Source: Bacteroidales bacterium UBA3824 (GTDB lineage Bacteria > Bacteroidota > Bacteroidia > Bacteroidales > UBA3824). Taken from it: a stretch of 25,044 nucleotides of DNA. The stretch covers positions 1-25,044 of the forward strand of contig DGIK01000059.1 in NCBI GenBank assembly GCA_002393195.1, in the 5' to 3' direction. The translations under genes were made by a program, and so were the position numbers. Under the pieces are notes generated by a model. The model saw only the letters and a program-made list of their open reading frames with translations, was not told the DNA's origin and did no database searches. This document shows, one piece after another, positions 1 to 6,411 of the stretch. Position 1 is the stretch's first letter, and the number at the start of each line of letters is the position of its first letter.

Positions 1-205
1 CGTTGCCGTTACCTTGGTTTTCGTTTTCGTTGCCCTGGTTTTCGTTGCCATTGCCCTGGTTTTCTTTACCATTGCCGCCGTTGTTTGGCGTAGGTTCGGG
101 TTCGGGTTCGTCGCTGCCGCCGCTGCTGCCTTTGCCGCATGATACCGCCAATAGGCCGCAGAGTACAAGCATGAAGCCCAATTTAAGAAGTGAAATCTTT
201 CTCAT
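1..205 (-). CDS. Repeat-rich lipoprotein, N-terminal part only (cut by window edge)
   Basis: The reading frame starts at the ATG at 205 and stays open to the window edge, so only 68 codons are seen and the C-terminal part lies outside. Residues 1-23 form a lipoprotein signal peptide ending in LLAVSC, so Cys23 is the likely lipidated residue. The next residues, GKGSSGGSDEPEPEPTP, are a Gly/Ser then acidic Pro linker as seen in surface-exposed Bacteroidota lipoproteins. From about residue 41 the protein becomes an Asn/Gly/Gln/Glu low-complexity repeat (NENQGN-type units) encoded by degenerate 15-21 nt repeats. No functional domain is visible. The function is unknown; a cell-envelope protein with a flexible stalk is the inference. 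An open frame on the opposite strand here is a by-product of the repeat. Confidence 0.75.
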   Translation of the reverse strand, partial: MRKISLLKLGFMLVLCGLLAVSCGKGSSGGSDEPEPEPTPNNGGNGKENQGNGNENQGNENENQGNGN

Positions 206-345
206 TTTCAAGAGTTTATATTAGTTAATAATTTTTCCAATTATTCTTGGCAAATTTTAGTTCAAAAATTGTAATTTTTTTAGAGAAAACAATTATTTTT
301 TATGTTAATAATTGTTAAATAGGAAAAATAATAGATATGTTAAAT

Positions 346-384
346 AAAAACGGTGCAAATTACGAAGGAATTTGCACCGTTTTT
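346..384 (-). terminator. Rho-independent terminator of the toxin-antitoxin operon
   Basis: A perfect 15-bp inverted repeat (346-360 with 370-384, loop of 9 nt) ends in a run of T on the minus strand. It begins 2 nt beyond the antitoxin stop codon. Because A-runs flank the left arm, it could also stop transcripts from the other side. Confidence 0.85.
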
Positions 385-385
385 A

Positions 386-718
386 TTAGTAATTAGGTTG
401 AGGCTTGATAGGTGTCAGTTCCACAGACATGCCCATTGCGGATGCAAGTCTATAGAGCGTTGCAACAGTTGGAATTATCAAACCACGTTCAATGCGTGAG
501 ATGTAACTCTTGTTGACGTTCATCTTCTTAGCAAGGGCTTCCTGAGTCATTTTTGCGTTTTTCCTCGCTTCATAGAGGATTTGCGCATTGTATTCCTCCC
601 ATGCGTGTTCAATTGCCTTCTGACGTTTCTCAGAGCCAATCTCACCGTATTTTTCGGCAAGTCGCTTACTGATGTCATAAATGTTACTGTTTTCTGTCAT
701 TGTTTCGTTTGTCTTCAT
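386..718 (-). CDS. higA: HigA-type antitoxin, XRE/HTH_3 DNA-binding protein
   Basis: 110 residues. The C-terminal half (about 47-102) is a Cro/C1-type helix-turn-helix: TQEALAKKMNVNKSYISRIERG is the classic helix-turn-helix core, followed by the P-T-V-A-T-L helix. The N-terminal 45 residues are charged and helical and would be the toxin-contacting part. It is the second gene of a toxin-first operon, and its start overlaps the end of the toxin gene by 35 nt, the usual HigBA arrangement that couples translation. In this family the antitoxin neutralises the toxin and represses the operon; a palindrome in the promoter (1112-1137) is the likely operator. The start could instead be the internal Met at residue 7. 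The family call is firm; activity is not shown by sequence. Confidence 0.85.
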   Translation of the reverse strand: MKTNETMTENSNIYDISKRLAEKYGEIGSEKRQKAIEHAWEEYNAQILYEARKNAKMTQEALAKKMNVNKSYISRIERGLIIPTVATLYRLASAMGMSVELTPIKPQPNY

Positions 719-1082
719 AGTATTCTTTCTTTAATCTTATTGCTTTTTCAATTTCGTTTTGTGGTGTTTTTTGCGTTTTTTTCTTAAAACTGTTGAACAA
801 TACCACAATTTGTTCGCCGTCGTATATAAATAGTATTCTGAATTCATTGTTTTTATATGTTACTCTGAACTCATAGATGCCATCTTTTATGTATTTGATA
901 TAATGACGTGGTATTTTGTCCTCAGTTTCAAGGAGCAATAAACAATCTTCTATTTTATCTTGTTCATCCACAGACAGTTTATCCATAAAATCATCAAAGT
1001 ATGTTTTGTACGCAATAATTGTTTTGCGTTTTGGCTTTTTTATGTCTTGAGGTATTGTAGCGTTTCTCATTGTTAATTCCAT
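684..1082 (-). CDS. higB: HigB-type toxin (RelE/ParE superfamily, Gp49-like DUF891)
   Basis: 132 residues. Residues 58-124 carry the Gp49/HigB pattern: a basic segment, then GIYEFRV, an FRILFIY strand, IVVLFNSFKKKTQKTP and a final Lys/Arg-rich helix. These correspond to the RelE-like sheet and the basic surface that, in characterised HigB toxins, cleaves mRNA on the ribosome. Toxin-before-antitoxin order, the 35-nt overlap with higA and a shared terminator support a two-gene module. An N-terminal extension of about 20 residues precedes the core; initiation at Met5 (1070) is an alternative start. Rated a probable active toxin from family membership only. Confidence 0.85.
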   Translation of the reverse strand: MELTMRNATIPQDIKKPKRKTIIAYKTYFDDFMDKLSVDEQDKIEDCLLLLETEDKIPRHYIKYIKDGIYEFRVTYKNNEFRILFIYDGEQIVVLFNSFKKKTQKTPQNEIEKAIRLKKEYYEDKRNNDRKQ

Positions 1083-1103
1083 TTTACTATTTTTTGTTGT
1101 GCA

Positions 1104-1137
1104 ATTATAGTAAAAGTTGTAATAGTATGCAACTTTT
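1104..1137 (-). promoter_or_regulatory. higBA promoter with palindromic operator
   Basis: On the minus strand TTGCAT (1127-1132) and TATAAT (1104-1109) are separated by exactly 17 nt, a sigma-70-like layout that also partly fits the Bacteroides -7 box (TATAATTG). An 8-bp inverted repeat, AAAAGTTG at 1112-1119 with CAACTTTT at 1130-1137, covers the -35 and spacer, where an antitoxin repressor would be expected to bind. The inferred transcript start lies about 15 nt before the toxin ATG. Confidence 0.6.
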
Positions 1138-1154
1138 TTAACGAATTTTAATAA

Positions 1155-1191
1155 AAAATCGGAAACTCAGTTTTCCTGAATTTCCGATTTT
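1155..1191 (-). terminator. Terminator of the redox operon
   Basis: An 11-bp stem (1155-1165 with 1181-1191) continues inward, after one mismatch, as a TCAG/CTGA stem with a 5-nt loop. On the minus strand it is followed by a T-rich tract. It lies 17 nt past the stop of the aldo/keto reductase gene. Confidence 0.85.
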
Positions 1192-1207
1192 ATTGATTAT
1201 TAAAGTT

Positions 1208-2608
1208 TTATAGCGTCTCTTGTTTCAATTTCTCCATGTATTCGTTGATGTCGCGGAGTTTGTCGGGGATGCGGATGTTCTGCGGGCAGTGGGACACGCA
1301 GGTGCCGCAGCCGATGCAGTGGGCGGCTTGGCGTTTGGGTTCAACGACGCGGTCGTAGCCGATGAGGAAACGGCGGCGGGCTTTCGCAAAGTTCTCATCT
1401 TGAGTGGAGACTGCGATGTAGCCTTCGTTCACACACTTGTTATAATGCGTGAAGGACGTCGGGATGTCAACGCCATACGGACACGGCATACAATACTGAC
1501 ACGCTGTGCAGGGTATGAGCGGGAACTGTATGAACTCGTCGGCGACGTGTTCAAGGAATTTGTTGTCCTCCTCGGTGCAAGGGTCGAGGGGGCAGAGCGT
1601 CGAAAGGTTGTCTTGAAGATGCTCCATGTAGGTCATGCCCGAAAGTATCGTAAGGATGTTTGGGTGCGACGCTATCCAACGGAACGACCACGAGGCGATG
1701 CTGTTTTCAGGGCGACGCTCGCGCAAAATGTCCTGCACGTGAGTTGGCAGTTTTGCAAGTCGTCCGCCGAGGATGGGCTCCATCACAAAAACGGGGATAT
1801 GCTTTTCGTCAAGACGGTTGTAGAGGTATTCTGCGTCGGTGTTTGAAGGGTTCACCTGCTTTGCGTGGCGCCAATCCACATAGTTCATCTGAATCATCAC
1901 AAAATCCCATTTGTAGGTTTCGTGATTGTCCACCAGATAGTCAAACACCTTGATGTCGCCGTGATACGAGAAACCGAGGTTCTTGATTCTGCCAGCCTCG
2001 CGCTCTTTCATGAGGTAATCGAGCATTCCATTGTCCATGTAACGCTGCTTAAATGTTTCCATGCCACCGTTGCCGACTGCGTGGAGGTGCAGGTAGTCGA
2101 TGTAATCCACTTGAAGCTCTTTGAGCGACTTTTGGTAGATTGCCTTTGATTCTTCAAATGCCCACTGCTGCGGCGCAAAATTCGACAACTTGGTGGAAAC
2201 AAAATACTTGTCTCTCGGGTAGCGGCTCAACGCGATGCCCATGGAGTGTTCAGACATTCCACGGCAGTACGCAGGCGACGTGTCAAAAAGATTGACGCCG
2301 TGTTCGATGGCGTAGTCAACGAGTTTGTTGACTGTTTCCTGGTCGATTTCGTCGCCGCTCTCACGTGCGCTTTGGTTGCTTATGGTGGGGAGCCTCATCA
2401 TTCCGTAGCCAAGAATGGAAATCTTGTCGCCGGTTTTGGGGTTTGTGCGGTATGTCATCTTGTCGGTAGGGATGTTCTTTGATACCGACGTTGTTGTATC
2501 GGCTATTTTGCCAGTATTTACGGCGTCCCCACAGCTTGCTGCTACGGCTGTAACCGCCGCCGCTGTACCGGCAATTTTGAGGAAGTCGCGCCTGTTGATG
2601 TTGTCCAT
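1208..2608 (-). CDS. Tat-exported aldo/keto reductase with C-terminal 4Fe-4S domain
   Basis: 466 residues. The N-terminus has a twin-arginine motif (NRRDFLK, residues 5-11), a hydrophobic Ala-rich stretch and AASC with Cys26 as a possible lipidation site, so the folded enzyme is probably exported by Tat and perhaps membrane-anchored. Residues 58-340 form an aldo/keto reductase barrel with the usual catalytic set visible: Asp109 and Tyr114 in FDTSPAY, Lys140, and His174 or His176 in YLHLH. The C-terminal part has two cysteine clusters, Cys367/370/373/376 (CTACQYCMPC) and Cys431/434/437/441 (CIGCGTCVSHC), expected to bind 4Fe-4S. The gene just upstream encodes a membrane polyferredoxin, which suggests that electrons come from the quinone pool and not from NADPH. 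The substrate is unknown. Confidence 0.85.
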   Translation of the reverse strand: MDNINRRDFLKIAGTAAAVTAVAASCGDAVNTGKIADTTTSVSKNIPTDKMTYRTNPKTGDKISILGYGMMRLPTISNQSARESGDEIDQETVNKLVDYAIEHGVNLFDTSPAYCRGMSEHSMGIALSRYPRDKYFVSTKLSNFAPQQWAFEESKAIYQKSLKELQVDYIDYLHLHAVGNGGMETFKQRYMDNGMLDYLMKEREAGRIKNLGFSYHGDIKVFDYLVDNHETYKWDFVMIQMNYVDWRHAKQVNPSNTDAEYLYNRLDEKHIPVFVMEPILGGRLAKLPTHVQDILRERRPENSIASWSFRWIASHPNILTILSGMTYMEHLQDNLSTLCPLDPCTEEDNKFLEHVADEFIQFPLIPCTACQYCMPCPYGVDIPTSFTHYNKCVNEGYIAVSTQDENFAKARRRFLIGYDRVVEPKRQAAHCIGCGTCVSHCPQNIRIPDKLRDINEYMEKLKQETL

Positions 2609-2615
2609 GTTTTTT

Positions 2616-2648
2616 AATTAAAAATTGAAAATTAAAAATTGAAAATTA
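2616..2648. repeat. AT-rich tandem repeat between the redox genes
   Basis: The motif AATTAAAAATTGAAA is repeated in tandem (about two units plus a partial copy). It lies directly upstream of the aldo/keto reductase start and may separate the two cistrons or affect initiation. Confidence 0.7.
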
Positions 2649-2665
2649 GCATCCGCCGGATGGCA

Positions 2666-2693
2666 ATTATGCATTATGCATTATGCATTATGC
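2666..2693. repeat. Heptanucleotide microsatellite, four copies of ATTATGC
   Basis: Four perfect head-to-tail copies of ATTATGC, plus a partial fifth that runs into the stop codon of the polyferredoxin gene. A small CATCC/GGATG hairpin (2650-2662) lies between this and the AT-rich repeat. The copy number may vary between strains. Confidence 0.85.
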
Positions 2694-2698
2694 ATTAA

Positions 2699-4174
2699 TT
2701 ACATGTCTCCATGCACGAGGTTGCCTTCTACGTAGATTGCGGAGAATGGGCGGACGGGGCAGAGGTGTTCACATGCGCCGCAACCGATGCACCGTTCAAT
2801 GTCGATGGACGGTATTTGCACTTTTGGGTCGTCGGGCTTGGGTACCATTGTGATTGCGCCTGAAGGACAGTGTTTTGCACAGTTTCCACACGCCACGCCG
2901 TCTTTTTGTGGGAGACAGTTGTCCTTTATCCAAACTGCGTGTCCGGCGCGGATTGAGGTTTTCTGCTCGCGTGTGATGGGGTTGATGGCGCCGGCGGGGC
3001 AAACTTCGCCGCATTTTGTACATTCGGGGCGGCAGTAGCCGTGTTCAAATCCCATTTCAGGCTGCATGAAGGTCGAGAGTTTGGTGGAAGGCCTCAGGAC
3101 TCCATTCGGGCAGGCTGCAACGCACAACTGGCAGCCGGTGCATTTTTTGGAGAATGAGCTGACACTCAATGAACCAGCGGGTTTTACGGGAATTTCGCGT
3201 TCAGGGATTTTCTTGTCTTCAATCACTGCAAGTCCGCCGTCTGTGGTCTTGTCTTGGGCGTGGAGTGCCGACGTAGCCGCCAATGTAGCCGTTGCTGTGA
3301 GCATTGCGCGGAGTGATGCGTTGGGCTTGTCTTCCTTGGCGGAAGTGGGCTGCGATTTTGGCGCGAGGGCGTATTGGATTGCATCTTTTTTGCATTTGCC
3401 GATGCAGTTCATGCAGGATACGCAGCGGGTATAGTCCACGGTGTGATTTTCGATGTCGATGCATGATGCTTTGCAGTTTTTCTCGCAGAGCTTGCAGTTG
3501 ATGCACTTGGAGGCGTCGATGCGGATTTTGTAGAGGGAGAATTTTGACAAGTAGCCGAGCACGGTTCCGACGGGGCAGATGTTGTTGCACCATGTGCGGC
3601 CGCCGCGCCATGCGAGGACGGTGAATGTTATCAACGTAACGATGGCTACTATGAACACCGGCATCGACTTAATCCATACTTCCTTCTCATAGAAGGCGTA
3701 GGAGTCATAATGCTCGGCGGCTTTGGCGAGGAGGTTGTTGACACCTATATAAATAGGTTGAAAGAGGTTTTGCACCATGCGTCCGTATGCGCTGTAGGGC
3801 GCGATGAGGATCGCAAGTCCGTTGAGACCTACCAAAAGCAGGATTACAAATACGCCTAACACAGAAAACCTTAGGATTTTGTTTTCGGGGAGGAAGACAA
3901 AACGGTTTTTCTTGCGCTTGGCGGCGATGTGCGACACTGCATCTTGGAATGTGCCCGCCGGACATATCACCGAGCAGTAGATGCGTCCAAATAGTAGTGT
4001 AATGGCGAGGACAATGGCGATGGCGGCGAGGTTGAGCCCCAAGACGGCGGGCAGGAATTGCAGGTCTGCCATCCACGACAGCCAGCAGTGCAGCGTGCCA
4101 GTAAAGTCGAGGAACATCGCCGTGATGCACACGAGGAATATTACCCCAAGGATTTTACGTATTGTTTTTAGCAT
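2699..4174 (-). CDS. Membrane polyferredoxin, NapH-like half fused to NapG-like half
   Basis: 491 residues. The N-terminal half is NapH/CcoG-like: membrane segments at about 7-24, 42-62, 102-125 and 172-189, two cytoplasmic C-x3-CP motifs (Cys67/71 and Cys196/200), then two ferredoxin motifs (Cys224/227/230/234 and Cys251/254/257/261). A second hydrophobic segment at about 288-306, ending in LHAQD, resembles an uncleaved signal peptide. It is followed by a polyferredoxin with four further clusters beginning at Cys345, Cys381, Cys429 (with Cys420 nearby) and Cys462. This equals NapH plus NapG in one chain. The family moves electrons from quinol to extracytoplasmic reductases; here the next gene is a Tat-targeted Fe-S aldo/keto reductase, the likely acceptor. 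The two genes are 90 nt apart. Confidence 0.8.
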   Translation of the reverse strand: MLKTIRKILGVIFLVCITAMFLDFTGTLHCWLSWMADLQFLPAVLGLNLAAIAIVLAITLLFGRIYCSVICPAGTFQDAVSHIAAKRKKNRFVFLPENKILRFSVLGVFVILLLVGLNGLAILIAPYSAYGRMVQNLFQPIYIGVNNLLAKAAEHYDSYAFYEKEVWIKSMPVFIVAIVTLITFTVLAWRGGRTWCNNICPVGTVLGYLSKFSLYKIRIDASKCINCKLCEKNCKASCIDIENHTVDYTRCVSCMNCIGKCKKDAIQYALAPKSQPTSAKEDKPNASLRAMLTATATLAATSALHAQDKTTDGGLAVIEDKKIPEREIPVKPAGSLSVSSFSKKCTGCQLCVAACPNGVLRPSTKLSTFMQPEMGFEHGYCRPECTKCGEVCPAGAINPITREQKTSIRAGHAVWIKDNCLPQKDGVACGNCAKHCPSGAITMVPKPDDPKVQIPSIDIERCIGCGACEHLCPVRPFSAIYVEGNLVHGDM

Positions 4175-4205
4175 GATTGTTTGTTTGATGTTTGTTTGAT
4201 GCTTG

Positions 4206-4213
4206 CAAAATTA
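4206..4213 (-). promoter_or_regulatory. Bacteroides-type -7 box of the redox operon
   Basis: TAATTTTG on the minus strand is an exact TAnnTTTG match about 30 nt before the polyferredoxin ATG. No TTTG -33 element is seen at the right distance, so the assignment is tentative. A tandem 11-12 nt repeat of GTTTGTTTGAT lies in the short 5' leader. Confidence 0.45.
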
Positions 4214-4220
4214 TAAAAAA

Positions 4221-4252
4221 AATGGATTTGAAAACCATGTTTCAAATCCATT
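4221..4252 (-). terminator. Terminator of the TIR-lipocalin operon
   Basis: A perfect 13-bp stem (4221-4233 with 4240-4252, 6-nt loop) is followed on the minus strand by a run of eight T. It lies 24 nt after the last stop codon of the three-gene operon. Confidence 0.9.
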
Positions 4253-4275
4253 AGACTTAATAATTGTGAAAAAGT

Positions 4276-4845
4276 TTAGTTTTTGCCAAATTTCATTACC
4301 AAATCCACAAGCCTGTCGCCTGGCGATGGTATAAAGAGTGTGAGATTTTTGGATGTAATGTCTTTTACAATCATTATTTCGGCGGGTTGGTTGTCAAATA
4401 GCGTGATTATCGTGTCGCCTGTAACCCTCCATGTGCCATATTGTACGTCAACGCCCGGTACGTGTATCTGTATTTGTTTTTTGTCGTTGAAGTTGATGTT
4501 GAACGCATTAATCTGCTTCTTGCAGAGAGCTTGGTATTCTTCTTTGACTTTGTCGGGGGTGCAGTTGTCGAGGTCTGCCTTGAGCTGTTTTTCTTGTTCG
4601 AGGAGTTCCTTCTGCTTGTCGGCAGATTTGGTGGAGTCGAGCTGATGGTGCAGCAGCTCGATTGCCTTGTTGGTGGATTCCACGTCTTCTGCCGCCGTTG
4701 CTGCGCATACCGAGTCGAGTTTGGGTATTTCACATTCCTGAAGCGTCCACGAGCCCATGAGTTGTGTTTCGAGCGGGTTGGAACACGACGCCAGCATTAT
4801 CGCCGCTGCAGCAGTTGTTATTATTTTGACAATCTTCGTTTGCAT
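4276..4845 (-). CDS. Lipocalin-like lipoprotein with coiled-coil insert
   Basis: 189 residues. The signal peptide ends in MLASC, making Cys21 the lipidated residue. GSWTLQECEI (31-40) is a lipocalin-like opening strand, and YGTWRVTGDTIITL (136-149) is the matching later strand pattern. Residues 55-112 form a charged, probably coiled-coil insert with four cysteines in and near it (38, 47, 95, 108). It is the last gene of a three-gene operon, 9 nt after the TIR-like gene and followed by a strong terminator. The ligand and function are unknown; the shared fold with its two upstream neighbours suggests a joint role in the envelope. Confidence 0.7.
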   Translation of the reverse strand: MQTKIVKIITTAAAAIMLASCSNPLETQLMGSWTLQECEIPKLDSVCAATAAEDVESTNKAIELLHHQLDSTKSADKQKELLEQEKQLKADLDNCTPDKVKEEYQALCKKQINAFNINFNDKKQIQIHVPGVDVQYGTWRVTGDTIITLFDNQPAEIMIVKDITSKNLTLFIPSPGDRLVDLVMKFGKN

Positions 4846-4854
4846 GTCGCTGTC

Positions 4855-5874
4855 TTAGTTTACTTTGGTGAATATCAGTTTTGTGATTATTGAATTGTTG
4901 TCCACTTTTTCAGTTACTACGATGATGAGTTGTGTAGGCGTTATTTCCTGAATCTGCACGATGTCGTATTGATTGACATTTGCGGGTTTTAGCTTCAGGT
5001 ATTTTGACTGCGGGTCGTATTCCCAGCTGCCTTGTTCGGGCGTGTCGGTGTAGCCTGTGCGCGAGAAAGTCTTGTCGGCATTGAAGGTGAGGCTCACTCT
5101 GCTTATGAGCGATGTAATCATCTCCTGAAGTCTCAGGCTGTCTTCGTGTGTGGCGCGGAATTGGTTGTCGGAGTAGTCGGTCATTTGCCAGTGTCCCACG
5201 AGCGCGCTTTCGCTTTTCTTGAGGTCTTGGCTGAGCTCTATCTTGATGTTGGAATTGCCGAGCGAGTTTTGGTAATTAGCCTGCTGATTGAGGGCTTCGC
5301 GGTTTTCCTGCTTGGTGCCGCCGCTTACGAGTATGAACAATATCACCGCAATCACCGCAAGGCTCACGAAGAATAGGTTTCTGTATAGTTTTTCTTTTTC
5401 GGAAGGTTGCTGCGCCTTATTGTCGGCTTTTTGGGACGAAGGCTTGGTCTGCGCGGTCTTTTTTTTGCCGTATTCGTCTTTTTTCTTTGTGGCAGGTTTC
5501 GACAGCTCTTTGTAGTTGCGCTTGAATAGGTCGCTGATGTCGGTGAGGGCTGTATTGAACGGCTGCGACGCCCCGTCTATCCACACGTGTTCGTCGAGGA
5601 AGAAGTTGGTGAGGAGGTTTTGGGGGAGGTTTTCAGCCACGAAAGGCACTACGGTGATGCATCTCTGCTCGCATTGGCGCAGGATGTCAGCCATTTCGGG
5701 GTCGTTGATGGAGTCGTTGGTAATTACGGCTATTACAGCTTCGGGTGTTTCGCCGTTTTCGTCTATCCATATTGCGCCCAACGTGCTTTTGAAACCTGCT
5801 TTGCGGAGAGTTTCGTAGATTTTGTTGGCGGCGTCTTTGCCGTCGTGTGAATATGTGATGAGTATCCGTTCCAA
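4855..5874 (-). CDS. TIR-like domain / transmembrane / lipocalin-like protein
   Basis: 339 residues. Residues 1-120 look like a bacterial TIR domain: box-1 RILITYSHDGKDAANKIYETL, a VIAVITNDS strand, an ITVVPF strand and the closing VWIDGASQPF region. In the alignment I can make by hand, the catalytic Glu expected in NADase TIRs falls near Ile64/Asp63, so catalysis is doubtful. A Lys/Gln/Pro-rich linker (125-162) leads to one membrane helix (167-184). The remainder is extracytoplasmic, with a lipocalin-like domain starting at LVGHWQMTDYS (225) and including QGSWEY (281-286). The layout implies a cytosolic TIR module linked across the inner membrane to a periplasmic beta-barrel sensor. It sits between two lipocalin-like lipoprotein genes with gaps of 11 and 9 nt. 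Confidence 0.7.
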   Translation of the reverse strand: MERILITYSHDGKDAANKIYETLRKAGFKSTLGAIWIDENGETPEAVIAVITNDSINDPEMADILRQCEQRCITVVPFVAENLPQNLLTNFFLDEHVWIDGASQPFNTALTDISDLFKRNYKELSKPATKKKDEYGKKKTAQTKPSSQKADNKAQQPSEKEKLYRNLFFVSLAVIAVILFILVSGGTKQENREALNQQANYQNSLGNSNIKIELSQDLKKSESALVGHWQMTDYSDNQFRATHEDSLRLQEMITSLISRVSLTFNADKTFSRTGYTDTPEQGSWEYDPQSKYLKLKPANVNQYDIVQIQEITPTQLIIVVTEKVDNNSIITKLIFTKVN

Positions 5875-5885
5875 TTTTTTGTTAT

Positions 5886-6320
5886 TTATTTTTTTGTGTA
5901 GGTGATTACCGTTTGTGATTGAGTGGCTTTGTCAGGCACAATGTATGTGAATCCGCTGGCGGTCAGCTCGCTGAGTTTCATATTGACGGTTGATTTGTCT
6001 TCCTTGACGAGCTTGAGCACCATCGATTCGCCGTCCTCGCCTTCTTCGCCGATTACTTCCCAGATACCTTTGGTGGTAACGCCGCTGATTGTTTCCTGCA
6101 TGGAGCCGTCGGCATTGAGGATGAGTACCGTGGATTTTTTGAGGTCTTCCATGGCTTGTTGCCAAATTTCTGTTTCAGAGGCGGGCATCTTGCGGTCGGT
6201 GGAGATTGACGATATTTTGAATTCGCCGGTGAGCATCTCCCGGGGTGTCTGATTGCACGAGATGAGCGACGTCATCGCCAGTATCAATGCCATTACTATA
6301 AGTGTTGTTTTAATTTTCAT
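5886..6320 (-). CDS. Lipocalin-like lipoprotein, first gene of the TIR operon
   Basis: 144 residues when started at the ATG at 6320. This Met is chosen because it begins a clean lipoprotein signal, MKIKTTLIVMALILAMTSLI followed by SC, whereas an in-frame start 42 nt upstream adds a Thr/Lys tail and sits at the promoter. MLTGEFKISSIS after the Cys resembles the first lipocalin strand, and TKGIWEVIGEEGE and LILNADGSM are the typical middle strands of lipocalin-like DUF families of Bacteroidota. Only 11 nt separate it from the TIR-like gene. No function is known. Confidence 0.75.
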   Translation of the reverse strand: MKIKTTLIVMALILAMTSLISCNQTPREMLTGEFKISSISTDRKMPASETEIWQQAMEDLKKSTVLILNADGSMQETISGVTTKGIWEVIGEEGEDGESMVLKLVKEDKSTVNMKLSELTASGFTYIVPDKATQSQTVITYTKK

Positions 6321-6350
6321 GGTCGTTTTTTTTGTTGTTGTAATATAGCG

Positions 6351-6358
6351 CAAATTTA
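6351..6358 (-). promoter_or_regulatory. Bacteroides-type -7 box of the TIR-lipocalin operon
   Basis: TAAATTTG on the minus strand matches TAnnTTTG exactly, about 30 nt before the ATG at 6320. It supports the downstream start choice for the first lipoprotein gene. No clear -33 TTTG is present. Confidence 0.5.
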
Positions 6359-6411
6359 GCAAAAAATCGTGATTGTAATTATGTTTGGTGAAAAAAATTT
6401 CGTTTTTGCGG

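Noticed and set aside
3..224. Plus-strand open frame with a Pro/Leu/Phe/Trp repeat
   Set aside because: It is the reverse reading of the lipoprotein repeat; the minus frame has a convincing lipoprotein signal peptide.
2666..2693. CRISPR-like array
   Set aside because: Four head-to-tail heptamers without spacers are a microsatellite; no CRISPR repeats or cas genes are seen.
6321..6362. Extended start of the first lipoprotein gene of the TIR operon
   Set aside because: The upstream Met would place the promoter -7 box inside the coding region and put a polar tail before the signal peptide.
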